This document shows positions 36,692 to 44,856 of a stretch of 64,000 bases of DNA, piece by piece. Under the pieces are notes generated by a model. The model did no database searches and was not told the origin of the DNA. It saw only the letters and a program-made list of their open reading frames with translations. Location: the NCBI RefSeq assembly GCF_002304225.1, contig NZ_NSLB01000001.1, forward strand, positions 558,001 to 622,000. Direction: 5' to 3'. A program made the translations under genes and the position numbers. The stretch's first letter is position 1. Every line of letters begins with the position of its first letter. The stretch comes from Pseudomonas sp. HAR-UPW-AIA-41. Lineage in GTDB: Bacteria; Pseudomonadota; Gammaproteobacteria; Pseudomonadales; Pseudomonadaceae.

Positions 36692-39600
36692 ATGCAGGTA
36701 TCCATGAGCTTACTCGATCAATGGTTTGTCGATTCCGCAAGCGAAGGCATGCAGGTTTTCGGTCAGCACGAGCCGGTGTTGGTGTTGCTGTCTGTCGTGG
36801 TCGCCGTTCTGACTTCGGCTATGGCCCTGCAACTGGCCGGTGTGGCTCGGGTGAGTCAGAACCGCTTTCATCGCCAACTGGCAATAGCCACCGGGGCCGT
36901 GGCGCTTGGCGGTGGGGTCTGGTCTATGCACTTCATCGGCATGCTGGCCTTCCAGCTATGCGCCACGGTGCGTTATGACCCGCTAATCACTTTGGCTTCG
37001 GTGTTGCCCAGTCTGTTTGCGTCCTGGGTAGCATTGAGCTTGCTGTCCCAACATCGCCTCAATATCCACCAGTTGGTCGGAGGTGGTGTGCTGGTCGGTG
37101 CCGGTATCGGTGCCATGCACTACAGCGGCATGGCGGCGATGCAGATGGCACCATTGCTGCGTTATGACCCCTGGATGTTTGCTCTATCGATTCTGGTCGC
37201 CGTGGTGCTGGCGGTGCTTTCGCTGTGGGTGCGTTTTGGCTTGCGCCAGCACTTCAGTAAAGGCCAAGCACTGTCGCTGGCAGCCCTGGTCATGGGGCTG
37301 GCGATCAGTGGTATGCACTACACCGGCATGGCTGCTGCTCGCTTTGTCGGCATGGAGGAGTTCAGCCAGGCGCGAAGTGTCGAGGGCAGCTTCTATCTTG
37401 CCCTCGCGGTGGCGATGGCCACCCTGGCACTCAGTATGCTGGTGGCGGCAGTTAATGGCCTGTTGCGCTACCGAGACCTGTATCGTCAGATGCAGGGCAG
37501 CCAGAGCCGGATGGCGGCGGTGTTGGATACGGCTGTCGACGGCATCATCACCATTGACGAGCGTGGTCAGATACTCGCCGTCAATCCCTCAGTCGAGCGG
37601 CTGTTCGGTTGGGGGAGTGAGGAGCTGCTCGGGCAGAATATCCGCATGCTGATGCCGGAGCCTCACCGCAGCCAGCATGATGGTTACCTGAGTCATTTCA
37701 AGGAGACGGGTGACGCGCGGATCATCGGGGTGGGCCGCGAGGTTGAGGGACTGCATAAAGACGGTCGGCATTTGCCCATGCGCCTGGCTATCGGCCGTGC
37801 CGAGTTGCCGGGACAGGTGCTCTACATAGGCTTTATCACCGATATCAGTCAGCGTCGCGAAATGGAGCAGGCATTGCGCGTTAGCGAGCAGCAGTACCGG
37901 TCACTGATCGGCAATATTCCAGGCGTGGCTTTTCGTTGCTTGCTGGATGATGACTGGAGCATGTTGTTTATCAGTGATGCCGTTGCCGTATTGACCGGCT
38001 GGCCTGCTCAGGATTTTGTGGCACGCAGCAAGTCGTTTGCTGAGTTGTATCACCCAGATGATCTGCAGCCAGTGGCTGAGCAGGTGCGTTGTGCCATCAA
38101 CGAGCGCCGCAGCTACACGGTCGAGTACCGCATTATCGATCGATTCGGTCAGGAGCACTGGATCTGGGAAAGTGGCAGTGCTGTCTGTGACGAATTGGGC
38201 AATCCACGCTGGATTGATGGTGTCCTGCTGGATCAGACTGAAAGCAAGCAGCGCAATGCTGAATATGAGGGCAAGGTCACGGCTATCAGCAAGGCCATGG
38301 CTTTGGTCGAGTATGACCTCGAGGGCCACTTGCTCACCGCCAATGAGAATTTCCTGGAGCTCTTTGGCTATCAGCTCGATGAGGTTGTAGGTCATCATCA
38401 CTCGCTGTTCTGCGATCCTGCAGATGTTGCTGGTCAGGAGTACAGCGCTTTCTGGGACGGCCTGCGCAGTGGCAGTTTCCGGCAGGGGGAGTACCGGCGA
38501 TTGGCCAAGGATGGTCGCGAGGTGTGGATTCAGGCTACCTATAACCCGATCCTCAATCTCGATGGCAAACCCTTCAAAGTGGTCAAATTGGCTACTGACC
38601 TGACCCCTCGTCGCCTTATGGAGCTTGAGTTGCGTATGGCGCGTGACCGGGCCGAGCAGGCAGCGGCTGCGCGCAGCAGCTTTCTGGCCAATATGAGCCA
38701 TGAGATCCGTACACCCATGAACGCTATTATCGGATTCACGGAGCTCTTGCTGGACACTGCTCTGGAGGACGGCCAGCGGCGCCATCTGCGTACGGTTCAG
38801 CAAGCCTCGCGATCACTGCTTGGGCTGCTGAATGACATTCTCGATACCGCCAAGCTTGATCGTGGCGCGATAGAACTGGAAACCCTCGATTTTTCGCTCC
38901 GCGAGCTGTGTGAGCAGGTTTGTGATACTCAGCGGCTGACTGCCGAGCGAAAGGGTATCTCACTGCATTTCGAGTACCCCGAAAACCTGGATGAACATTT
39001 CAAAGGCGACCCACTAAGGCTCCAGCAGGTGTTGAGTAACCTGCTGGGCAATGCCGTGAAGTTTACGGAACAGGGTGAAGTGAGACTGCAGATATCCGGC
39101 ACGCCGGGAGCTCTGCGTTTCACGGTGCATGACACAGGTATCGGGATCGCGCCTGACCGATTGGAACGGATCTTCGATCCGTTTGCCCAGGCTGATGCGT
39201 CAATGAGTCGTCGTTTTGGCGGTACCGGCTTGGGAACCACTATTTCACGGCAACTGGTGGAGCTGATGGGAGGGCGGATTCTGGTTGAGAGTCAGCTCGG
39301 TATTGGTAGCCGCTTTATCGTGGAGTTGCCATTGCCTGCCGGAGAGGGTGCCGTGCGGCAGCGAGAGCGGCGCCAGGTTCCCCGATTGCCACCTTTGCGG
39401 ATTCTGGCGGCAGACGATGTAGCGCAAAACCTTGAGTTACTGGTGCTGAATCTGGAACGCTTTGGCCATCGGCTGGTCACTGTTACCGATGGCAGCGAGG
39501 CTGTTGAGGTATTTACCCGCGAAACGTTCGATCTGGTTCTGATGGATGTACAGATGCCTGGTATGGATGGCCTGGAGGCCAGTCGGCGTATACGTGAGTG

Positions 39601-40378
39601 GGAAAAGACACAGCAGAGACCGCCGATACCTATCATTGCCCTTACTGCCAGCGTGCTCGATCGTGATCGTCAGGAAGCACTGGATGCCGGTATGAACGGG
39701 TTTGCAAGTAAACCTTTGGAAATGCCAGCCCTGCTAGCTGAGATGGCGGGGGTGCTTGGCGGCGCACGAGGATCGGTCGCAGCGGCGTCGCAGACGGGGC
39801 GTGCTAACGGTCTATTCGACTGGACGGCGGGTTCGCGTTTGTGGGGTGGCCCTCTGCAGATGGCTGCAGCAATCGCACGGTTTCTGGCTACACAGTCGGC
39901 TTCAGAAACGTTGCGCACTGCTTTGCTTGAGCAAGACCTGGAGGCACTGGTAGCAGAGGCACACAGACTGCGCGGTGTTGCTGCCAATATGGGGTTGGTG
40001 CAGTTGAGCCATACTGCATTTGCTCTTGAGCAGGCTGCACATGCCGGAACGCTTGAGCGTTGTGACGAGTTGATCGGCCAGTGGACTGAGGCTTTTGAGG
40101 CGGTTCGAGTAGCGTTGCCACTTCAGCCAGAGGTCCAGCTAAAGGTTGTGACCCAGGTAGATCCACAACAACTGCGAGCGGCATTAGATGCACTCATCGC
40201 TGAGCTGGAGCGGGGGGCAATTGATGAAGCGGCGTTGTATCAATTGGAGCAGGGGATACAACTGGCAGGGGCGCCAATGCGAGAGGTGCGCCAGGCAGTC
40301 GACGATTTTGACTTTGAGCAGGCGCTTGAGTATTTGCAGGGCCTACGCCAGCAGTTAGAGCAGGAGAGTGGTGAGTGA
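36692..40378 (+). CDS. MHYT-PAS-PAS-PAS hybrid histidine kinase with REC and Hpt domains
   Basis: A 1228-residue membrane sensor. An MHYT domain of about seven helices (30-260) holds three MH(F/Y)xGM motifs: SMHFIGM near 79, AMHYSGM near 141 and GMHYTGM near 208. Such motifs are proposed to bind copper and sense O2, CO or NO. Three PAS domains follow (about 272-390, 400-525, 530-645). HisKA has His670 in NMSHEIRTPMN, then HATPase with GTGLG. A REC domain carries Asp952 (LMDVQMPGMDG), and a C-terminal Hpt has His1091 (AHRLRGVAANMG). A start at 36704 (MSLLDQWF) is a good alternative. The HD-GYP gene overlaps its stop. Third codon positions look more AT-rich than in htpG, perhaps reflecting later acquisition. 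Confidence 0.85.
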   Translation: MQVSMSLLDQWFVDSASEGMQVFGQHEPVLVLLSVVVAVLTSAMALQLAGVARVSQNRFHRQLAIATGAVALGGGVWSMHFIGMLAFQLCATVRYDPLITLASVLPSLFASWVALSLLSQHRLNIHQLVGGGVLVGAGIGAMHYSGMAAMQMAPLLRYDPWMFALSILVAVVLAVLSLWVRFGLRQHFSKGQALSLAALVMGLAISGMHYTGMAAARFVGMEEFSQARSVEGSFYLALAVAMATLALSMLVAAVNGLLRYRDLYRQMQGSQSRMAAVLDTAVDGIITIDERGQILAVNPSVERLFGWGSEELLGQNIRMLMPEPHRSQHDGYLSHFKETGDARIIGVGREVEGLHKDGRHLPMRLAIGRAELPGQVLYIGFITDISQRREMEQALRVSEQQYRSLIGNIPGVAFRCLLDDDWSMLFISDAVAVLTGWPAQDFVARSKSFAELYHPDDLQPVAEQVRCAINERRSYTVEYRIIDRFGQEHWIWESGSAVCDELGNPRWIDGVLLDQTESKQRNAEYEGKVTAISKAMALVEYDLEGHLLTANENFLELFGYQLDEVVGHHHSLFCDPADVAGQEYSAFWDGLRSGSFRQGEYRRLAKDGREVWIQATYNPILNLDGKPFKVVKLATDLTPRRLMELELRMARDRAEQAAAARSSFLANMSHEIRTPMNAIIGFTELLLDTALEDGQRRHLRTVQQASRSLLGLLNDILDTAKLDRGAIELETLDFSLRELCEQVCDTQRLTAERKGISLHFEYPENLDEHFKGDPLRLQQVLSNLLGNAVKFTEQGEVRLQISGTPGALRFTVHDTGIGIAPDRLERIFDPFAQADASMSRRFGGTGLGTTISRQLVELMGGRILVESQLGIGSRFIVELPLPAGEGAVRQRERRQVPRLPPLRILAADDVAQNLELLVLNLERFGHRLVTVTDGSEAVEVFTRETFDLVLMDVQMPGMDGLEASRRIREWEKTQQRPPIPIIALTASVLDRDRQEALDAGMNGFASKPLEMPALLAEMAGVLGGARGSVAAASQTGRANGLFDWTAGSRLWGGPLQMAAAIARFLATQSASETLRTALLEQDLEALVAEAHRLRGVAANMGLVQLSHTAFALEQAAHAGTLERCDELIGQWTEAFEAVRVALPLQPEVQLKVVTQVDPQQLRAALDALIAELERGAIDEAALYQLEQGIQLAGAPMREVRQAVDDFDFEQALEYLQGLRQQLEQESGE

Positions 40379-41406
40379 CACAAACTCAAGCCAAGGATGC
40401 TCGTCAGCAGTTGTTGGTGGTGGATGATGAGCCCGCCAATTTGCAGGTGCTGCGACATATCTTGCAGGATGACTATCAGTTGCTTTTCGCTAAAGACGGA
40501 GCCAAAGCGCTAGAGCTTGCTGCGCGCGAAAAGCCAGACCTGATTCTGCTGGATGTCATGATGCCGGGTATGACTGGTTACGAGGTGTGCGAGCAGCTCA
40601 AAAGCACTCCGGCGACAGCTGCTATTCCTGTGATTTTTGTGACGGCGCTGGCGGATGTCGATGATGAGGCCCATGGATTTGCAGTAGGCGCAGTCGACTA
40701 CATCACCAAGCCTGTCAGTCCTGCAATTGTTCGTGCCCGGGTGCGTACTCACTTGTCGCTGGTGCGGGTGGAAGAATTGCGTGAGACCCGTTTGCAGATC
40801 GTTCAGCGTCTTGGAATGGCAGCTGAGTTCAAGGATAACGAGACGGGCCTGCACGTGATCCGCATGAGCCACTTCTCTCAGGTGCTGGCGCGGGCCGCCG
40901 GATTCAGTGAGCGTGATGCCGAGGAGCTGCTCAACGCCGCACCCATGCACGATGTTGGCAAAATCGGCATTCCCGACGTGGTGCTGCGTAAGCCCGGCAA
41001 ACTCGATGACGCCGAGTGGGCGGTGATGCGCACCCATCCGCAGATCGGTGCGGACATCATCGGCCAGCACCCCGGCGGCTTGCTGCGCATGGCCCACGAC
41101 ATTGCCCTGACCCATCACGAAAAATGGGATGGCAGCGGTTACCCGCGTGGCCTCAAGGGCGAGGAGATCCCCATCGAGGGGCGCATCGTGGCAATTGCCG
41201 ATGTGTTCGACGCACTGACCAGCGAGCGCCCGTACAAGGCGGCCTGGCCGGTGGAGAAGGCGGTGCAGCTGCTGCGCGACGAGTGCGGGCGGCATTTCGA
41301 TCCGCAACTGGTCGAGTTGTTCATCGCCGAGCTGCCCACCATTCTGGAAATTCGTCAGCGCTGGGCCGAGCAGCAGTCCGGAGTCTTAACCGAGGCTGCT
41401 GATTAG
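40375..41406 (+). CDS. Response regulator with HD-GYP output (cyclic-di-GMP phosphodiesterase type)
   Basis: A 343-residue protein: REC domain 13-130 with phospho-acceptor Asp60 (LILLDVMMPGMTG) and Lys112, a short helical linker, then HD-GYP at about 145-335. Metal and catalytic motifs are intact: HD192-193 (MHDVGKIGIPD), HH247-248, and HHEKWDGSGYP. GYP is the signature for c-di-GMP hydrolysis to pGpG or GMP. It starts at GTG overlapping the kinase stop (GTGA), so kinase and regulator are translationally coupled and almost certainly partners. Its 3' end overlaps the convergent OsmC gene by 21 bases. Confidence 0.9.
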   Translation: MTQTQAKDARQQLLVVDDEPANLQVLRHILQDDYQLLFAKDGAKALELAAREKPDLILLDVMMPGMTGYEVCEQLKSTPATAAIPVIFVTALADVDDEAHGFAVGAVDYITKPVSPAIVRARVRTHLSLVRVEELRETRLQIVQRLGMAAEFKDNETGLHVIRMSHFSQVLARAAGFSERDAEELLNAAPMHDVGKIGIPDVVLRKPGKLDDAEWAVMRTHPQIGADIIGQHPGGLLRMAHDIALTHHEKWDGSGYPRGLKGEEIPIEGRIVAIADVFDALTSERPYKAAWPVEKAVQLLRDECGRHFDPQLVELFIAELPTILEIRQRWAEQQSGVLTEAAD

Positions 41407-41820
41407 CTGGGTGCCATGCAGCAGGTTGTCGGCCAGCGGGCAGCGTTGCTCTATCTCTTTCAGTAATGCCCGTTTGCCGGCCTGATCGAGGTCGGCATCA
41501 ATGCTCACCTGAATGCGCAGAGCCTGAAAGCCCGGACGCACCTGTGGGTTGCGGCCGAGCAAGCCATCCGGGTCGTAGTCGCCTTCGATGGCGAACTGCA
41601 TGCCGCGCAGTTCGAAGCGCTGCTGGTGGGCAATGAAGCGGCCTATGGTGCCGAAGCAGCCAGCCAGGGCGGCGAGGATTAGCTCCAGTGGCGTCGGGCC
41701 AAGCCCGCTGCCGCCGGCTCCCTTGGGCTGGTCCATGATGATCTCTCGCTCACCACTGGTAATGCGGATGCACATATCGCTTCCCATGCCGCCTTGCGCA
41801 TGTAAGGTCTTAAGTGCCAT
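41386..41820 (-). CDS. OsmC-family protein
   Basis: A 144-residue OsmC/Ohr-fold protein. GGSGLGPTPLELILAALAGCFGTIGRF contains the first redox Cys of the family, and the second Cys is in IEQRCPLADNLLHGT near the C-terminus. OsmC/Ohr proteins reduce organic peroxides and, in some branches, act on persulfides. Its start lies 1 base after the stop of the DUF2892 gene, so they form a two-gene operon. The upstream region carries an Anr-like box and a long palindrome. Confidence 0.8.
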   Translation of the reverse strand: MALKTLHAQGGMGSDMCIRITSGEREIIMDQPKGAGGSGLGPTPLELILAALAGCFGTIGRFIAHQQRFELRGMQFAIEGDYDPDGLLGRNPQVRPGFQALRIQVSIDADLDQAGKRALLKEIEQRCPLADNLLHGTQLISSLG

Positions 41821-41821
41821 G

Positions 41822-42013
41822 TCAGATGTCCGTCTTGCAGGTTTTGATGCCTAGCAGGGTGTATGCAGGACACCAGTTGAGCAGTCCAGTGGCCAGAGGC
41901 ACTACACCGATCAGCCCCCACCAGCCTATGAGGCCAGAGGCCCCCAGACCGAGAAGAGCGATACCGGCGGAAATCCTTAGCAGCTTATCGGTTTTGCCTA
42001 CGTTGCATTGCAT
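41822..42013 (-). CDS. DUF2892 (YgaP transmembrane-domain-like) small membrane protein
   Basis: A 63-residue protein beginning MQCNVGKTDKLLRISAGIALLGL and ending CPAYTLLGIKTCKTDI, with two hydrophobic helices separated by GWWG. This is the DUF2892 module also found as the C-terminal membrane part of the rhodanese YgaP, associated with sulfur and redox stress. Conserved features are NVGxxD at the N-terminus and NWCPAY before the end. It is the first gene of an operon with osmC-like 41386-41820. Confidence 0.85.
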   Translation of the reverse strand: MQCNVGKTDKLLRISAGIALLGLGASGLIGWWGLIGVVPLATGLLNWCPAYTLLGIKTCKTDI

Positions 42014-42046
42014 GGTGATCGCTCCGCGATGGTGTTGAGTGAATGC

Positions 42047-42088
42047 AGCTTAGGGGTGGCTCAAAGGAGGCGGTTTGATATGAGTCAA
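42047..42088 (-). promoter_or_regulatory. Anr/Dnr-type promoter of the DUF2892-OsmC operon
   Basis: On the minus strand TTGAC-TCAT-ATCAA (42088-42075) matches the Anr/FNR consensus TTGAT-N4-ATCAA at 9 of 10 positions. TAAGCT (42052-42047) lies where a class II FNR-type promoter has its -10, with the box centred about 41.5 bases upstream of the expected transcript start. Regulation by low oxygen is inferred. Confidence 0.55.
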
Positions 42089-42092
42089 TGCT

Positions 42093-42122
42093 TTTCAATA
42101 TACAGGTGGGGGTATATTGAAA
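42093..42122. repeat. 11-base-arm AT-rich palindrome between DUF2892 and DUF3859 genes
   Basis: TTTCAATATAC (42093-42103) and GTATATTGAAA (42112-42122) are exact complements separated by 8 bases, in otherwise GC-rich DNA. Such a site suggests a dimeric repressor, for example of the ArsR or MarR type. No regulator gene is adjacent in the window. Confidence 0.75.
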
Positions 42123-42126
42123 TGCC

Positions 42127-42160
42127 TTGTCATCTATCTGTCATGCCTTGGTCATAGGCT
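42127..42160 (+). promoter_or_regulatory. Pho-box-like direct repeats and -10 upstream of the DUF3859 gene
   Basis: TTGTCAT (42127), CTGTCAT (42138) and TGGTCAT (42149) recur at an exact 11-base period, matching the PhoB half-site CTGTCAT/C at 6, 7 and 5 of 7 positions. TAGGCT (42155-42160) starts 10 bases after the second half-site, where a PhoB-dependent -10 would lie, overlapping the last base of the third copy. Confidence 0.5.
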
Positions 42161-42188
42161 CGTCGTCGTTCATTCCAAGGAGAGCATC

Positions 42189-42653
42189 ATGCAAGCATTC
42201 AAAGTCTTCACCCTGATGGCCATCAGTCTGGTCAGTACACCTCTTTTGGCTGAAGTGCAGGTTCAGGGCGAGGTTGAGTATGGGATTTTCCAGAGTCAGG
42301 TTAAGGACTTCGAACCGGGGCAGCGGGTGCTAACCAACCAGCAGCAGAAGATCGAGGCGACCCAAGTGATCCCGGCCAAGCTCGGCACGAAGTTCGGCCT
42401 GCGCTATCAGTTGGCTGGCAAGCGCAAGGGCGATCAGCCGCTGACCCTGCTTTATCTCACCCCTGGCGTTGTAACACCGGATGGCCAGCGCCATGACAAG
42501 TTCGTGGTTCAGCAGGAGATGGCCGAGGCAGCCGTTGCTGATGTGATGGCGTACGAGTTCAGCGAGCACTACGAGGTAGTACCGGGTGAGTGGCGCTTTC
42601 TGGTTTTCCAGGGGGATCGGAAGCTGGTTGAGCAGAGTTTCTTGGTTCGCTAA
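42189..42653 (+). CDS. DUF3859-like exported protein
   Basis: A 154-residue secreted protein: signal peptide MQAFKVFTLMAISLVSTPLLA, then a beta-rich domain (VQVQGEVEYGIF; KFGLRYQLAGKRKGDQPLTLLYLTPG; PGEWRFLVFQGDRKLVEQSF). The EVEYGIF start and the immunoglobulin-like strand pattern fit DUF3859, a family without known function. The start at 42189 follows RBS AAGGAG and gives a clean signal peptide; an in-frame ATG at 42117 lies inside the palindrome and is rejected. The Pho-box-like promoter suggests induction when phosphate is scarce. Confidence 0.7.
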   Translation: MQAFKVFTLMAISLVSTPLLAEVQVQGEVEYGIFQSQVKDFEPGQRVLTNQQQKIEATQVIPAKLGTKFGLRYQLAGKRKGDQPLTLLYLTPGVVTPDGQRHDKFVVQQEMAEAAVADVMAYEFSEHYEVVPGEWRFLVFQGDRKLVEQSFLVR

Positions 42654-42870
42654 CCGGATGGCTATTCGGTCATTTCTGCTTGTTTAAGCACTTTCGTGCT
42701 AATTCTTGCTTGACTCATTAGTCATTGATTGGCAAAACTCTGTTACACAGCAGGTACTATAGTGCTAATTTCTACCTGCTCTGCGTAACCTGCGGGCCCT
42801 AGGGTCCGCAGCCGAGAAAAAACAAAAAAGCGTCTGCTAGGGCGCACCAATCTTGGCTTAGGAGTAGAAA

Positions 42871-44805
42871 ATGACAAAGCAGGTGCGATTGCCCGCCCTG
42901 TTCTGCAGACCGTTGCAGGCAGGAGCTTTGCTGGGAGTGTTGCCACTGCTGATCGCCAGCCATGTGCAGGCGGTTGAGCTCAGTTTGATGGACGGACAGG
43001 TCGAGGGTTCGCTCGACACCACCTTGTCCTATGGCACGCTGTGGCGTGTGCAGGGGCGTGACGACACCGGCGACATCAACGCCGATGATGGTAACCGTAA
43101 CTTCGAGACTGGTCTGGTTTCGGAGGTCTATAAGGTTACATCGGACTTGGCGCTCAACTACCAGAACTATGGCGCTTTTGTGCGTGGTACTGCGTATTAC
43201 GACACGCAGATCATGGACAAGCGTAACGACTATTACAGTCTTTCTGACTCGCTGGGGCGACCCAGTCAGGCCTATCCAAACGACAATCATTTCACTGATG
43301 AGACACGTGACGTAGCGGGTAGCAACGTCGAGTTGCTTGACGCTTACGTTTTTGGGAATTGGGACATCGGTGATATGCCGTTGTCAGCCAAGGTCGGACG
43401 TCAGGTGATCAACTGGGGGGAGGGTGTTTTCTATCGCGGTGGGGTCAACACCATAAACCCGGTAGATGCAGCAAAGTTCCACTTGCCTGGTTCTGAACTT
43501 AAGGAAGTGCTGATGCCGTTGGAGGCATTCAGTTTCAACCTCGGCTTGACCGAAAATCTTTCTATGGAAGCTTTCTACCAGTGGACATGGGAGGAGACGC
43601 GTCTGGATCCGGTCGGTACCTTCTTCTCGGGGACGGATCTTTTTGCCGACGGCGGCAACACTGCTTACACCACAACCACCGATCCTCAGCTGCAGGCGAT
43701 ACTTGGAGCTCATCAGCTTGCTGTGCAAGCCGGGGCTGTTGGTAACGGCCCCAACGGGCCAAACGCGTACGTTGATCCTGCAGGTGGCGTATTCAAAGTT
43801 GCCAATATCGGCAAGGATCTTTCCGCTAGCGATGATGGGCAGTTCGGCCTTTCTCTCCGTTACTTGGCCGAAGGACTCAACTCGACTGAGTTTGGGCTTT
43901 ATTTTGTCAACTACCACTCCAAAGAGCCCCAGGTGGCGGTTGACCTGACGCAGTATCAGGGCGTGGATGTAATGGGGCTAGTCATGGGGGGATTTGGTCT
44001 TGCCGGCCCGGGTATTGCCACGATCGACATGGCCAGCAATGCTCAGGCGAGGCGTCGATATGTCGAAGATATCCGCATGTATGGGTTCAGCTTCAACACC
44101 ACGGTGGGTGATGCTTCCTTCTCCGGCGAAGTTGCTTATCGGCCCAATGCGCCGGTGGCGATTGCTGCCACCGATGACATTTTGGCCGATCTACTGACCC
44201 CAGGTGTACTAGGTGTCAGTCAGGTGGCTAACAGCGCTGTTCCAGCCAATCTTGCCTGCTCGCCAGTAGCTGGCAAGCAACTCTGTCGTGGCAGCATCTT
44301 CGACAACTATGAGCGCGCGGAGATGTTCAATGTCTCGCTGTCCTCCATCTACAACTTCGGTCCACGGCTGAGCTTCGACTCACTCTACGGTGTAGTCGAG
44401 GTGGCATCGCAGCATATTCGCGGCAGCAGCCTGAAATACACATCCTGGGATGGGCAGGAAAGAGTCTTCACCAGTGCCGCCGATAAAGCCTACGTCAATG
44501 ATGCAGGCGATGACTGGCAGGTCGATCGTGACAGCTACGGCTACACCCTGCTGCTGTCGGGCAGCTGGAACGACGTATTTGCAGGCGTGCAGCTGTCGCC
44601 ATTCTTCGTCTTCCAGCATGACTTCCAGGGTAATTCAGACCGGGTCGGCAACTTCATCGAGAACAACAAAGCCTTCACCGTGGGGATGGATGCGCTGTAC
44701 CTGAACAGTTTCCAGGTCGGCCTGCAGTACACCCAGTACGACGATGGCAACAGCGGCTCCTATGACCGCGACAACATCTCGCTGACCGGCAAGTATTCGT
44801 TCTGA
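42871..44805 (+). CDS. DUF1302 family outer-membrane protein
   Basis: A 644-residue exported protein: signal peptide ending SHVQA, then VELSLMDGQVEGSLDTTLSYGTLWRVQ, the DUF1302 opening strand. VGRQVINWGEGVFYRGGVNTINPVDAAKF is the hallmark segment. Alternating-residue strands throughout and a final aromatic (KYSF) indicate an outer-membrane beta barrel. DUF1302 proteins are almost always encoded with DUF1329 proteins, as here, and the pair is thought to move hydrophobic substrates across the envelope together with RND-type permeases. The upstream 217-base gap (42654-42870) contains a GC-rich hairpin at 42790-42811 and an A-rich stretch at 42815-42829, but no clear promoter. Confidence 0.8.
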   Translation: MTKQVRLPALFCRPLQAGALLGVLPLLIASHVQAVELSLMDGQVEGSLDTTLSYGTLWRVQGRDDTGDINADDGNRNFETGLVSEVYKVTSDLALNYQNYGAFVRGTAYYDTQIMDKRNDYYSLSDSLGRPSQAYPNDNHFTDETRDVAGSNVELLDAYVFGNWDIGDMPLSAKVGRQVINWGEGVFYRGGVNTINPVDAAKFHLPGSELKEVLMPLEAFSFNLGLTENLSMEAFYQWTWEETRLDPVGTFFSGTDLFADGGNTAYTTTTDPQLQAILGAHQLAVQAGAVGNGPNGPNAYVDPAGGVFKVANIGKDLSASDDGQFGLSLRYLAEGLNSTEFGLYFVNYHSKEPQVAVDLTQYQGVDVMGLVMGGFGLAGPGIATIDMASNAQARRRYVEDIRMYGFSFNTTVGDASFSGEVAYRPNAPVAIAATDDILADLLTPGVLGVSQVANSAVPANLACSPVAGKQLCRGSIFDNYERAEMFNVSLSSIYNFGPRLSFDSLYGVVEVASQHIRGSSLKYTSWDGQERVFTSAADKAYVNDAGDDWQVDRDSYGYTLLLSGSWNDVFAGVQLSPFFVFQHDFQGNSDRVGNFIENNKAFTVGMDALYLNSFQVGLQYTQYDDGNSGSYDRDNISLTGKYSF

Positions 44806-44856
44806 TCAACCGGCCCGGTCTGGCGCCGGGCTGAGTTTTGCTCTGGAGTTTTCGCT

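Noticed and set aside
42815..42829. A-rich stretch upstream of the DUF1302 gene as an Hfq/Crc (AANAANAA) site
   Set aside because: It lies about 40-55 bases before the start codon, not over the RBS, and the pattern is loose; too weak to annotate.
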